From Aeromicrobium massiliense JC14 (GTDB lineage Bacteria; Actinomycetota; Actinomycetes; Propionibacteriales; Nocardioidaceae), in contig NZ_HE978636.1 of assembly GCF_000312105.1 (NCBI RefSeq), positions 1,013,141 to 1,077,140 on the forward strand: DNA of 64,000 nucleotides, written 5' to 3'. Shown piece by piece: positions 10,381-18,572 of this stretch; the first letter of the stretch is position 1, and each line of letters opens with the position of its first letter. A program made the position numbers and the translations under genes. A model generated the notes under the pieces. It worked only from the letters and a program-made list of their open reading frames with translations. It ran no database searches and was not told the origin of the DNA.

Positions 10381-12345
10381 TCAGGCGCCCGGCTGGGCCT
10401 CGCGGTAGCGGACGATCTCGTCCAGCGCCGTGGGGTCCACCAGGGCGCCGCGCGCGGCCGCGTCCTCGACCGGCGTGCCGCGCAGGATCTTCTTGACCGG
10501 CACCTCGAGCTTCTTGCCCGAGAGGGTCCGCGGCAGGGCCCGCACGGCGGCGACGTCGTCGGGCACGTGGCGCGGCGAGAGCCGTGAGCGCAGCGCGGTC
10601 GCGATCTCGTGCCGCACGTCGTCGTCGAAGGTCTCGCCCTCGGCCATGACGACGAACAGGATCAGCCGTCCGGCGCCGCCCTCGTCGTCCTCCAGGTGCA
10701 CGACCAGGCTGTCGGCGACCTGCGGCAGGGACTCCACGACGCCGTAGAACTCGGCCGTGCCCAGCCGGACGCCGCCACGGTTGAGCGTCGCGTCGCTGCG
10801 TCCGGACACGACGCACGTGCCGGCCGCGGTGATGGTGATCCAGTCGCCGTGGCGCCACACGCCGGGGAAGTCCTCGAAGTACGCCGCCCGGTACCGCGAG
10901 CCGTCGTCGTCGCCCCAGAACCCGACCGGCATCGACGGCATGGGCCGGGTGACCACGAGCTCGCCGAGCTCGCCCACCACGGGCTCGCCGGCCAGGTCGT
11001 AGGCCTGCACGGCCGCGCCGAGGGCCCGGCACGAGATCTCGCCGGCGACGACGGGTACGTCGGGAGCCCCGCCGACGAACGCCGAGCAGACGTCGGTGCC
11101 GCCGGAGATCGAGACCAGCTGCACGTCCTGCCCGTCGGGCACCACGGCGTCGTAGACCCAGCGGAAGCCCTCGGTGGGCAGCGGCGCCCCGGTCGAGCCG
11201 ATCGCCCGCAGGCTCGACAGGTCGGCCTCGTCGCGCAGCACGAGGCCGGCCTTGCGGCACTGCAGCAGGTACGGCGCGCTCGTGCCGAAGTAGGTGAGCC
11301 GCTCCTGCTCCACGAGTCGCCACAGCGCGCCCAGGTCGGGGTGCGCGGGGTTCCCGTCGAGCATCACGATCGTGGCGCCGACGCCGAGCGCCGACACGAG
11401 GTAGTTCCACATCATCCACCCGGTCGTGGAGAACCAGAAGAACCGGTCGCCGGGGCCGACGTCGTTCTGCAGCGCGAAGCACTTGAGGTGCTCCAGCGTG
11501 ATGCCGCCGTGGCCGTGCACGATCGGCTTGGGCAGCCCGGTCGTGCCCGAGCTGAACAGGACGTAGAGCGGATGGTCGAACGGCACCCGGTCGAACGCGG
11601 GCTCGGCCGGCTCGGCCAGCAGCTCGGCCCAGGTCGTGGCTCCGTCCGGCGCCGCGGCGCCGGGATCGAGATACGGCAGGTGGACGAGCGTGCGGACGCT
11701 GGGCAGCGCAGCGCAGACCTGCTCGACCTCGGCCCGGCGGTCGACCGGCTTGTCGCCGTAGCGGTAGCCGTCGACGGCCAGCAGCAGCGTCGGCTCGACC
11801 TGGCGCCAACGGTCGACGACGCTCTGGGTGCCGAACTCCGGGGCGCAGGACGTGAACACCGCGCCCAGGCTGGCGGCGGCCAGCAGCAGGACGAGCGTCT
11901 CGGGCACGTTCGGGGCGTACGCGGCCACGCGGTCGCCCCGGCCGACGCCGGCGCGTACGAGCCCGGCCCGGGCGCGGGCGACCTGGTCGCGCAGCTCGGC
12001 GGCGGTGAGCCGGACGTCGTCACGGCTCTGCGATCGGCCCACGACCACGACGTCGTCGTCGGCCCGGTCGGGGAGCCGCAGCATCGCCTCGGCGTAGTTG
12101 ATGCGCACCTGAGGGAACCAGTGGGCGCCGGGCATCGCGTCGTCGGCCAGCGCGACGGTCGGCGCGGTGTCCGACGGAATGTCGACAAAGCGCCAGGCGG
12201 CGAGCCAGAAGGCGTCCAGGTCGTCGACCGACCAGCGCCACAGGCTCTCGTAGTCGTCGAACCGGTGCCCCAGGCAGGCGAGCTCGTCGCGGAAGTCATC
12301 CAGCCGCGTGCGGCGACCGGAGGGCCGCCACAGCACCTCGCTCAT
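10381..12345 (-). CDS. Acetoacetate--CoA ligase
   Basis: A 654-residue adenylate-forming enzyme of the acetoacetyl-CoA synthetase subfamily (AACS), activating acetoacetate with ATP and CoA. The N-terminal MSEVLWRPSGRR and the YESLWRWSV/DAFWLAAWRFV region distinguish it from acetyl-CoA synthetase. The AMP-binding motif is LFSSGTTGLPKPIVHGHGG. VSISGGTDVCSAFVGG matches the AACS family, and the C-terminal catalytic lysine is in LSGKKLEVPVKKIL. The ATG overlaps the stop of the upstream membrane protein by 4 bp. The open frame continues upstream in a shadow of that gene, so the ATG at 12345 is preferred. Confidence 0.92.
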   Translation of the reverse strand: MSEVLWRPSGRRTRLDDFRDELACLGHRFDDYESLWRWSVDDLDAFWLAAWRFVDIPSDTAPTVALADDAMPGAHWFPQVRINYAEAMLRLPDRADDDVVVVGRSQSRDDVRLTAAELRDQVARARAGLVRAGVGRGDRVAAYAPNVPETLVLLLAAASLGAVFTSCAPEFGTQSVVDRWRQVEPTLLLAVDGYRYGDKPVDRRAEVEQVCAALPSVRTLVHLPYLDPGAAAPDGATTWAELLAEPAEPAFDRVPFDHPLYVLFSSGTTGLPKPIVHGHGGITLEHLKCFALQNDVGPGDRFFWFSTTGWMMWNYLVSALGVGATIVMLDGNPAHPDLGALWRLVEQERLTYFGTSAPYLLQCRKAGLVLRDEADLSSLRAIGSTGAPLPTEGFRWVYDAVVPDGQDVQLVSISGGTDVCSAFVGGAPDVPVVAGEISCRALGAAVQAYDLAGEPVVGELGELVVTRPMPSMPVGFWGDDDGSRYRAAYFEDFPGVWRHGDWITITAAGTCVVSGRSDATLNRGGVRLGTAEFYGVVESLPQVADSLVVHLEDDEGGAGRLILFVVMAEGETFDDDVRHEIATALRSRLSPRHVPDDVAAVRALPRTLSGKKLEVPVKKILRGTPVEDAAARGALVDPTALDEIVRYREAQPGA

Positions 12346-13007
12346 GCCGCGTCCTTGATCCGTCCGAGGCTCAGCAGCCACGCGGCCAGCGCGGTCGCGG
12401 CGGCACCGAGCGCCGGCAGCAGGAGCCAGGCCCAGGCGGTGGCAGCCGGCTCGAGGAAGAACGCCAGCACGGCCATGAGCACGAGCAGCACCGCCGTGAC
12501 GCTCGTGGCCCGCGGCTGCGGCACCCGCAGCGCACGCAGGGCCAGCTCTCCCAGCACGACGGCACCCACGCAGATCAGCACCAGCGCCAGCGTGCCCCAG
12601 CGTCCGCCGCCCGTGGAGACGCCACGAACGGCCGAGAACAGCTCGCGCACGCCCGCGCCCACGCCGGTCACGAGCAGCCCCAGCACGGCACCCACGAGGG
12701 CGGCCCACACGACGTCCGGCCAGGCGGGCAGACGCCACCCCCGCGCGCGCGTGGCGCCGGTGCTGAGCGCCTGACGCGCCAGCGCGCCGGTGCGACGTCC
12801 GGTCGTGGCGGCCCGGGTCGCGGTGCGCTGCCAGCGGGACGGACCGGCGGGCTCGGCCGCCGGCGTGACCGGTTCGGGCGCGGCCTCCCGCTCGGGCGCG
12901 ACGACGGTCGACGCGGGCCGCTCGTCGGGGGCCTCGTCACCGGGCAGGACGACGGGCTTGCGGACGACCCGTCGGACGACCTTGCGGGTCGGAGGGGTCT
13001 CGCTCAT
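12342..13007 (-). CDS. Hypothetical membrane protein with a basic N-terminal region (221 aa)
   Basis: Starts at MSETPPTRKVVRRVVRKPVV. About 95 hydrophilic residues, Ala/Pro/Arg-rich, precede four hydrophobic segments (~98-122, ~135-160, ~165-185, ~190-212). The lysine/arginine repeat at the start resembles the tails of nucleoid- or RNA-associated actinobacterial proteins, but no fold is recognised. It is translationally coupled to the acetoacetyl-CoA ligase gene (ATGA overlap). Function unknown. Confidence 0.75.
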   Translation of the reverse strand: MSETPPTRKVVRRVVRKPVVLPGDEAPDERPASTVVAPEREAAPEPVTPAAEPAGPSRWQRTATRAATTGRRTGALARQALSTGATRARGWRLPAWPDVVWAALVGAVLGLLVTGVGAGVRELFSAVRGVSTGGGRWGTLALVLICVGAVVLGELALRALRVPQPRATSVTAVLLVLMAVLAFFLEPAATAWAWLLLPALGAAATALAAWLLSLGRIKDAA

Positions 13008-13063
13008 GCAGGCGAGTGTGTCACAGAGCACGTCCCGACTCGCGGCGTGCTCGGGGAACGACG

Positions 13064-13093
13064 AAGGGCCCCTGCCTCGCGGCAGGAGCCCTT
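13064..13093 (-). terminator. Hairpin downstream of tRNA-Pro
   Basis: Arms AAGGGCCCCTGCC and GGCAGGAGCCCTT pair over 13 positions with one mismatch and a TCGC loop, 8 bp after the tRNA 3' end on the minus strand. There is no strong T tract. It probably ends or stabilises the tRNA transcript. Confidence 0.6.
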
Positions 13094-13100
13094 CTGCGGG

Positions 13101-13174
13101 TCGGGGTGACAGGATTTGAACCTGCGGCCTCGTCGTCCCGAACGACGCGCGCTACCAAGCTGCGCCACACCCCG
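13101..13174 (-). tRNA. tRNA-Pro (anticodon CGG)
   Basis: A full cloverleaf is readable on the minus strand. The acceptor stem is CGGGGTG/CACCCCG with discriminator A. The D arm contains AGCTTGGTAGC. The anticodon stem CGTCG/CGACG encloses the loop TTCGGGA, giving anticodon CGG for codon CCG. The T arm has GGTTCAAATCC. The 3' CCA is not encoded. It lies between the metallophosphoesterase gene and the membrane protein gene. Confidence 0.95.
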
Positions 13175-13198
13175 GTCCGTTCATCCGGAAGCCCGGAA

Positions 13199-14101
13199 TC
13201 ACGACCTCGGAGAGTCTACAGCAGTCAGGGTGAGGAGCGTTGCCTCGGGTCGGCATGCGAGCCGCACGGGCGCGTAGGGGGACGTCCCGAGGCCCGCCGA
13301 GACGTGCAGCCAGGACGAGTCCGCGCCGTCGACGTGGTGGCGGTGCAGCCCGCGGGCGCGGGCTCGGTCGAGGTCGCAGTTGGTCACCAGCGCGCCGTAG
13401 CCGGGCACGCGCAGCTGTCCGCCGTGCGTGTGGCCGGCGATGATCAGCGGGTAGCCCGAGGCCGTCCAGCGGTCCAGCACCCGCAGGTACGGCGCGTGCA
13501 CGACGCCGATCGCCAGGTCGGCGGAGCGGTCGGCCGGGACGTCGTCGAGCTCGTCGTAGCCCAGGTGCGGGTCGTCGGCGCCGACGAACGACAGCCGGCG
13601 TCCGGTCACCTCGAGCTCGTCGTGCCGGTTGGTCAGGTCGGTCCAGCCGCGCGCGGTGAACGCGTCGCGCAGCTCGCGCCACGGCAGGTCCTTCTCGCGC
13701 GGCCGCGGGCCGCCGGTGCCGCCGCGCAGGTACATGAACGGGTTCGGCGGCACGGGGGAGTAGTAGTCGTTGGAGCCGAAGACGAACACGCCCGGCACGT
13801 CCAGCAGCTCGCCGTAGGCGTCCAGCACGGCCGGCACCGCGGCGCGGTGCGACAGGTTGTCGCCGGTCGAGACGACGAGGTCCGGCTGCAGCGACGCCAG
13901 GCCACGCAGCCAGTCCTGCTTCACCCGCTGGCCCGGCGTCATGTGCGTGTCGGACAGGTGCAGGACGCGCAGCGGGTCCGAGCCGGCGGGCAGCACCGGC
14001 ACGTCCGCCCGGCGCAGGACGAACGCGTGGGTCTCGAACACCGACCAGGCCAGGACGCCGCCGGCCAGCGCGAGCGGCCACAGCAGGGGACGAGCAGACA
14101 T
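13199..14101 (-). CDS. Membrane-anchored metallophosphoesterase
   Basis: 300 residues. One N-terminal membrane segment (LLWPLALAGGVLAWSVF) is followed by a calcineurin-like phosphoesterase domain with all metal motifs in order: HLSDTHM, STGDNLSH, FGSNDYY and AGHTHGGQ. The family is related to YkuE-type enzymes; substrates may be lipid or nucleotide phosphates. ATG 14101 is chosen over a TTG four codons upstream. In mycobacteria a metallophosphoesterase gene sits beside the PBP and whiB4-like genes, as here (recalled synteny). It faces outward from the divergent yqeY-like gene. Confidence 0.88.
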   Translation of the reverse strand: MSARPLLWPLALAGGVLAWSVFETHAFVLRRADVPVLPAGSDPLRVLHLSDTHMTPGQRVKQDWLRGLASLQPDLVVSTGDNLSHRAAVPAVLDAYGELLDVPGVFVFGSNDYYSPVPPNPFMYLRGGTGGPRPREKDLPWRELRDAFTARGWTDLTNRHDELEVTGRRLSFVGADDPHLGYDELDDVPADRSADLAIGVVHAPYLRVLDRWTASGYPLIIAGHTHGGQLRVPGYGALVTNCDLDRARARGLHRHHVDGADSSWLHVSAGLGTSPYAPVRLACRPEATLLTLTAVDSPRS

Positions 14102-14166
14102 GCGGCCAGCCAACCACAGCCGCCGTCGGCACGCCCGCGCGTGGCCCGGGGTGGGAGACTGGCCGC

Positions 14167-14628
14167 ATGTCTGCGCTCAAGGACCGGCTCCGCTCCGACC
14201 TCACCACCGCCATGAAGGCACGCGACCAGCTGCGCTCGTCCGTCATCCGCATGGCGCTCGCCGCCGTCACCAACGCCGAGGTGGCCGGCAAGCAGGCCCG
14301 TGAGCTCAGCGACGACGACGTGCTCGCCGTGCTGACCTCCGAGGCCAAGAAGCGCAAGGAGTCCGCCCAGGCCTTCGACGAGGGAAACCGCCCCGAGCTG
14401 GCCGAGAAGGAGCGCGCCGAGGCCGCGATCCTGGCCGACTACCTGCCCGAGCAGCTCAGCGAGGACGAGGTGCGCGCGCTCGTGACCGCCGCAGTCGAGC
14501 AGACCGGCGCCGCGGCCGAGGGCATGAAGGCGATGGGCAAGGTCATGGGCGTTCTCACGCCGCAGACCCGCGGCCGGGCCGACGGCGGCTTCGTGGCCGC
14601 CGAGGTGAAGCGCCAGCTCGGCGCCTAG
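14167..14628 (+). CDS. GatB/YqeY domain protein
   Basis: 153 residues matching the YqeY family: LKDRLRSDLTTAMKARD, LRSSVIRMALAAVTNAEV, YLPEQLSEDEVRALV and a C-terminal MGKVMGVLTPQTRGRADG. It resembles the tail domain of GatB, the tRNA-dependent amidotransferase subunit that helps position tRNA. Free-standing YqeY proteins are of unproven function and possibly act on tRNA or translation. It has its own promoter region, divergent from the phosphoesterase gene, and ends in a strong terminator. Confidence 0.9.
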   Translation: MSALKDRLRSDLTTAMKARDQLRSSVIRMALAAVTNAEVAGKQARELSDDDVLAVLTSEAKKRKESAQAFDEGNRPELAEKERAEAAILADYLPEQLSEDEVRALVTAAVEQTGAAAEGMKAMGKVMGVLTPQTRGRADGGFVAAEVKRQLGA

Positions 14629-14641
14629 CCCCGCACGCACG

Positions 14642-14676
14642 ACGAGGCCCCCGGGACGTCGTCCCGGGGGCCTCGT
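14642..14676. terminator. Strong bidirectional terminator between yqeY and the PBP gene
   Basis: A 16-bp uninterrupted stem, ACGAGGCCCCCGGGAC against its complement, with a 3-nt loop. It sits between convergent stops at 14628 and 14693. Confidence 0.85.
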
Positions 14677-14692
14677 GCGTCGTGGACGCGGG

Positions 14693-16882
14693 TCAGTCGT
14701 CGTCGCCGCGGTCGCGACCGCGGTTGCCCCGGTTGCCGCGGTCGTCGTCGTTCCCACCGCCGTTGCCACCGCTCGAGCGCTGCGGCGGGGCCGGGTTGGC
14801 CGGCTGGCGCTGCGGCGGGCTGTCGAAGCTCGTGCCGTCCAGGTCGTCCTGGATGACCTGCATGGCCTTGGCCCACATCGGGCCGGCCAGCGACGAGCCG
14901 CCGGCGGCGCTGAAGCTGATCGGCGAGCCCTTGATCGTCTTGCCGACGAGCGAGGCCGGGCGTCCGGTCTTCGTGACGCCGGAGATCATCGACGCGGTGG
15001 CCAGCTCGGGCGTGTAGCCCATGTACCAGACCGACTGCGCGCTGTTGGTCGTTCCGGTCTTGGCCGCCGACGGGATGCGCAGGCCGGTGCCGTTGGAGTA
15101 GCCGAAGCCACCGGGCTCCTGCACGCCGCGCAGGATGTCGTTGACCTGGGCCGCGACGGCACGGCTCATCACGCGCTTGCAGGACGGCTCGTACTCCTTG
15201 ACCGTCTTGCCGCTGCGGTCGACGATCGCGGTGACGGGCAGCGGCTCGCAGTACTCGCCGCCGGACGCCGCCGACGCGTAGGCCGCGGCCAGGTCAGTGG
15301 GGCTGATGTAGGTGACGCCGAGGGTGAACGGACCGACCTCGTCGACCTCGGGCACGTTGATGCCCATGGAGCGGGCCGTCTTCACGACGTTGCACAGGCC
15401 CGCGTCGCGCTCGAGCTGGGAGTAGTAGGTGTTCACCGACTGGCGCAGGCCGCGGTACATGTTGAACGTGCCCGCTCCGGTCGAGTTCTTCAGCTTCCAC
15501 TCACCGACGCCGCCCTCGTTGCAGGCGGTGTAGGCGCCGGCGGGCATCGTCATCGTCTGCGGCGAGTTGTACGACTTGCTCACCGGGATGCCCTTCTTCA
15601 GGGCCGCGACGGTGGTGAAGAACTTGAACGTGGACCCGCCCTGGAAGCCGCCGGAGTCGCCGTACTTCGTGGGCACGGCGAAGTTGATGTAAGACTGGCC
15701 CTCCTTGAGGTCCGAGCCCATGGGGCGCGACTGGGCGACCGCCCGGATGTAGCCGGTGCCCGGCTCCACCAGCGACAGCGCGCCGATGACGCCGTCCTTG
15801 GGGTTGATCGTGCTGGAGACGGCCTTGTTGGCCGCCTTCTGCATCGACAGGTCGATCGACGTGCGGATGGTGAGGCCGCCCTGCTCGAGCCGCGCGCGGC
15901 GCTCGTCGACCGTCTTGCCCAGGCTCTCGTCGGCCATGAGGTAGCGGCGCACGAAGTCGCACGAGAAGGACGCGTCGGAGTCGACGCAGCCGTTCGGGAA
16001 CGACGTCAGGTTGAGGCTGAGACCGGTCGCCTGGAAGTCGCGCGCCTGGTCGTCGGGGACGAAGCCGTAGCGGGCCATGACCGCCAGCACCGTGTTGCGG
16101 CGCTGGAGCGCGCGCTCGGGGTAGGTGCGGGGGTTGTACTGGTTGGGGTTCTTCACCAGGCCGGCCAGCGTGGCGGCCTGGGCCGGGTTGAGGTCCTTCG
16201 GCGCGACCGAGAAGTAGTGCCGGGCCGCGGCCGAGACGCCGTAGGCGCCGTCGCCGAAGTAGGCGATGTTCAGGTAGCGCTCGAGAATCTCGTCCTTGGA
16301 GTACTTCTCCTCGTACGCGATCGCGTGCTTGAGCTCGCGGATCTTGCGGCTGGCCGACTTCTCGGTGGCCGCCTTGCGCTCCTCGGCCGTCGTGGCGTTC
16401 TGCACCTGGATCAGCTTCACCAGCTGCTGGGTGATGGTCGAGCCGCCCTGGGTGTTGCCGTCGGAGGCGTTGTTGACCAGGGCGCGCAGCGTGCCCTTGA
16501 GGTCGAGCGCGCCGTGCTCGTAGAAGCGGACGTCCTCGATCGCGAGGATCGCGTTCTTCATGTTGTCGTTGATCTGGTCGAGCGGGACGTCGCTGCGGTT
16601 CTGCTCGTAGAAGTAGGCGATGAGCTTGCCGTCGGCGTCGACGACCTTCGTCGTCTGCGGGTTGGGGTTCTCCTCCAGCGCCAGCGGCAGGTCGAGCGCG
16701 CGCTGCGCGACGTCGTTGCCGGTGATGGCCACGAACGTGGTGGCCGGGATGAGCAGCGCGGCGACGAGGATGCCGGCGAGCACGCTCAGCCGGGCCATCG
16801 CACCGGCGACGGAGCGCTTGGAGCGCTTCTCCTGCGGCTGGAGCGCGGACGACATCAGGTCGCGCATGGAGTCCCAAGGCAT
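14693..16882 (-). CDS. Class A penicillin-binding protein (PonA2-like)
   Basis: 729 residues; a bifunctional peptidoglycan transglycosylase/transpeptidase at the cell membrane. There is a cytoplasmic tail and one membrane helix (~31-53). The GT51 domain has IEDVRFYEHGALD with Glu116 and GGSTITQQLVK. The transpeptidase domain has the nucleophile Ser417 in STFK, then SVN, and KTGTTNS. The C-terminus is Pro-rich and then an unusual low-complexity Gly/Asn/Asp/Arg tail, instead of the PASTA domain of PonA2. The minus strand has -10-like TACCCT 6 nt before the ATG, so it is probably leaderless. It is divergent from the whiB gene, as ponA2 is from whiB4 in mycobacteria (recalled). Confidence 0.93.
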   Translation of the reverse strand: MPWDSMRDLMSSALQPQEKRSKRSVAGAMARLSVLAGILVAALLIPATTFVAITGNDVAQRALDLPLALEENPNPQTTKVVDADGKLIAYFYEQNRSDVPLDQINDNMKNAILAIEDVRFYEHGALDLKGTLRALVNNASDGNTQGGSTITQQLVKLIQVQNATTAEERKAATEKSASRKIRELKHAIAYEEKYSKDEILERYLNIAYFGDGAYGVSAAARHYFSVAPKDLNPAQAATLAGLVKNPNQYNPRTYPERALQRRNTVLAVMARYGFVPDDQARDFQATGLSLNLTSFPNGCVDSDASFSCDFVRRYLMADESLGKTVDERRARLEQGGLTIRTSIDLSMQKAANKAVSSTINPKDGVIGALSLVEPGTGYIRAVAQSRPMGSDLKEGQSYINFAVPTKYGDSGGFQGGSTFKFFTTVAALKKGIPVSKSYNSPQTMTMPAGAYTACNEGGVGEWKLKNSTGAGTFNMYRGLRQSVNTYYSQLERDAGLCNVVKTARSMGINVPEVDEVGPFTLGVTYISPTDLAAAYASAASGGEYCEPLPVTAIVDRSGKTVKEYEPSCKRVMSRAVAAQVNDILRGVQEPGGFGYSNGTGLRIPSAAKTGTTNSAQSVWYMGYTPELATASMISGVTKTGRPASLVGKTIKGSPISFSAAGGSSLAGPMWAKAMQVIQDDLDGTSFDSPPQRQPANPAPPQRSSGGNGGGNDDDRGNRGNRGRDRGDDD

Positions 16883-17095
16883 GGGGTCAGGGTACGTGGT
16901 CCGGCACAGGCCCTGAGGGACGCCGGAGGGAGGGTCGGCGACCCGTCCCGGGCCAGAACGTCCAAAAATGGCCCGAAAGGACTACACAAGATCATCCCCC
17001 GGGGGCTCACCGAAACAATGAGAAGTTTCTTAACGTTTTCTCACTAGCAGGAACGGCCCTGGTCACAGGGCTTCTCGGGGAAAGGCAGTACCTGT
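16883..17095. promoter_or_regulatory. PBP/whiB divergent regulatory region
   Basis: 213 bp. The PBP side has TACCCT (16889-16894, minus strand) in leaderless position. The whiB side holds the only AT-rich patch nearby, including an inverted repeat TGAGAA (17019-17024) and TTCTCA (17038-17043) and the -10-like TAACGT. CCCCCGGGGG is a further short palindrome. The region is a plausible site for redox or envelope-stress control of the whiB gene. Confidence 0.5.
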
Positions 17096-17368
17096 ATGTG
17101 GAACGAGAACTGGGCAGCGCAAGCTGCATGTCGAGGTGGTTCGGACGCGCTGTTCGTCCGAGGCGCCGAGCAGAACCGCGCCAAGCTGATCTGTGGAGCC
17201 TGCGAGGTCAAGGCCGAGTGCCTGGCCGAGGCCCTGGACAACCGCATCGAGTGGGGCGTGTGGGGTGGGATGACCGAGCGTGAGCGCCGGGCCCTGCTCC
17301 GTCGCCGGCCCGACGTCGCCACCTGGCGCACCGTGCTCGAGGGCACCGTCACCGCCAGCAACGCCTGA
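17096..17368 (+). CDS. WhiB-family iron-sulfur transcription factor (WblA/WhiB4-like)
   Basis: 90 residues. The four cluster-binding cysteines are Cys12, Cys33, Cys36 and Cys42 (AACRGG; LICGACEVKAEC). The turn GVWGGMTERERRALLRRRP supplies the G(V/I)WGG motif and a basic DNA-contact helix. The opening and the ALDNRIEWGVWGG stretch resemble WblA of Streptomyces and WhiB4 of mycobacteria more than WhiB1, WhiB2, WhiB3 or WhiB7. Such proteins carry a [4Fe-4S] cluster, respond to oxygen or oxidants and tune gene expression. The neighbours (PBP, two ArsA ATPases, RidA) match the whiB4 setting. The ATG follows GGGGAAAGG. Confidence 0.93.
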   Translation: MWNENWAAQAACRGGSDALFVRGAEQNRAKLICGACEVKAECLAEALDNRIEWGVWGGMTERERRALLRRRPDVATWRTVLEGTVTASNA

Positions 17369-17372
17369 GCCG

Positions 17373-18572
17373 CTAGGCGCGGCCGGCGAGCAGGTCGCCC
17401 ACGACCCGCAGTCCGTCGAGGTCGTGCACGTCCGTGGCCAGCGCCGCGACGCGCGCCGACGGCACCGTCGGGTGGGAGGCGCCGAAGCGCCGCACCAGCC
17501 GCTCCTCGCGCTCGCGCACCAGGGCCCGCTCCGCGTGCACGCACAAGAGCTCGGCGGCCAGCGTGCTCGTGGCGTCGCCGCCGGACAGCCGGCGTGACGC
17601 GGCGGCGGCCTCGTCGGCACCCAGGTCGTCCACGGCGGTGCCGCTGACCCGGTTCACCACGAGCCCGGCCAGCGGCATCCGGTCCGCGGCCAGCCGCTCC
17701 ACGAAGTAGGACGCCTCGCGCATCGCCGAGGCCTCGGGGGCGGCGACGACGACGAACGCCGTCCGCGGGTCCTGCAGGAGCGCGTAGGTCTGCTCCGAGC
17801 GCTGCCGGAACCCGCCGAACAGGGTGTCGAAGGCGGCGACGAAGGTCTGCACGTCGGTCAGCACCTGGGCGCCGAGAAGCTTGTTCATCATCGACGTGAT
17901 GACGCCGAAGCCGGCGCCGAACAGGCGGGCCGGACCCTTCGCCGGGGCGAGCAGGAGCCGGATGAACCGGCCGTCGAGCAGCGACGACAGCCGCTCGGGC
18001 GCGTCCAGGAAGTCCAGGGCGGAGCGCGACGGCGGGGTGTCGACGACGATGAGGTCCCAGCCGTCGTCGTGGCCGACGGCCTCGCTGTGCAGCTGGCCGA
18101 GCTTCTCCATCGCCATGTACTCCTGCGTGCCCGCGAACGAGCTCGACAGCGCCTGGTAGAAGGGGTTGGCCAGGATCTGGCGGGCCTTGTCCGCGCTGGC
18201 GTGCGCCTCGACGACCTCGTCGAAGGTGCGCTTCATGTCGAGCATCATCGCGTCCAGCCGGCCGGGTCCCTCGACGCCGGCGACCGGCCGCGGCACGTTG
18301 TCCAGCTCGGTGAGCCCCATCGACTGGGCGAGCCGGCGCGCCGGGTCGATGGTCAGCACGCACACGCGCCGGCCCTGCTCGGCCGCCCGCAGCGCGAGCG
18401 CCGCCGAGGTGGTCGTCTTGCCGACGCCGCCGGAGCCGCAGCACACGATGATCTGGGTGCCGCGGTCGGCCAGCAGCGCGTCGACGTCGAGCGCGTCGGC
18501 GCTCGGGCCCGTGACGCCGCGGTAGTGCGGGGTGGTCGTGCGGGTGGGCGTGGTGCGGGGCCGACCGGGCAT
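17373..18572 (-). CDS. ArsA/GET3-type ATPase (second of pair)
   Basis: 399 residues. The P-loop GSGGVGKTTTSAALAL is preceded by a ~35-residue basic/Thr-rich extension. Switch and A-loop motifs include LTIDPARRLAQSMGL and LIVVDTPPSRSALDFLDAP. Annotated widely as an anion-transporting ATPase, but no arsenite pump is nearby. Family relatives are tail-anchor targeting or partner-regulating ATPases. It overlaps the stop of the first ATPase gene by 3 bp (ATG inside ATGA), so the two chains are made together and may pair. In M. tuberculosis the equivalent pair (Rv3679/Rv3680, from memory) also adjoins whiB4. True substrate unknown. Confidence 0.88.
   Translation of the reverse strand: MPGRPRTTPTRTTTPHYRGVTGPSADALDVDALLADRGTQIIVCCGSGGVGKTTTSAALALRAAEQGRRVCVLTIDPARRLAQSMGLTELDNVPRPVAGVEGPGRLDAMMLDMKRTFDEVVEAHASADKARQILANPFYQALSSSFAGTQEYMAMEKLGQLHSEAVGHDDGWDLIVVDTPPSRSALDFLDAPERLSSLLDGRFIRLLLAPAKGPARLFGAGFGVITSMMNKLLGAQVLTDVQTFVAAFDTLFGGFRQRSEQTYALLQDPRTAFVVVAAPEASAMREASYFVERLAADRMPLAGLVVNRVSGTAVDDLGADEAAAASRRLSGGDATSTLAAELLCVHAERALVREREERLVRRFGASHPTVPSARVAALATDVHDLDGLRVVGDLLAGRA

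Noticed and set aside
14675..17047. 790-codon plus-strand frame opposite the PBP gene
   Set aside because: Arg/Val/Gly-rich antisense of a motif-complete PBP; no ribosome site or domain.
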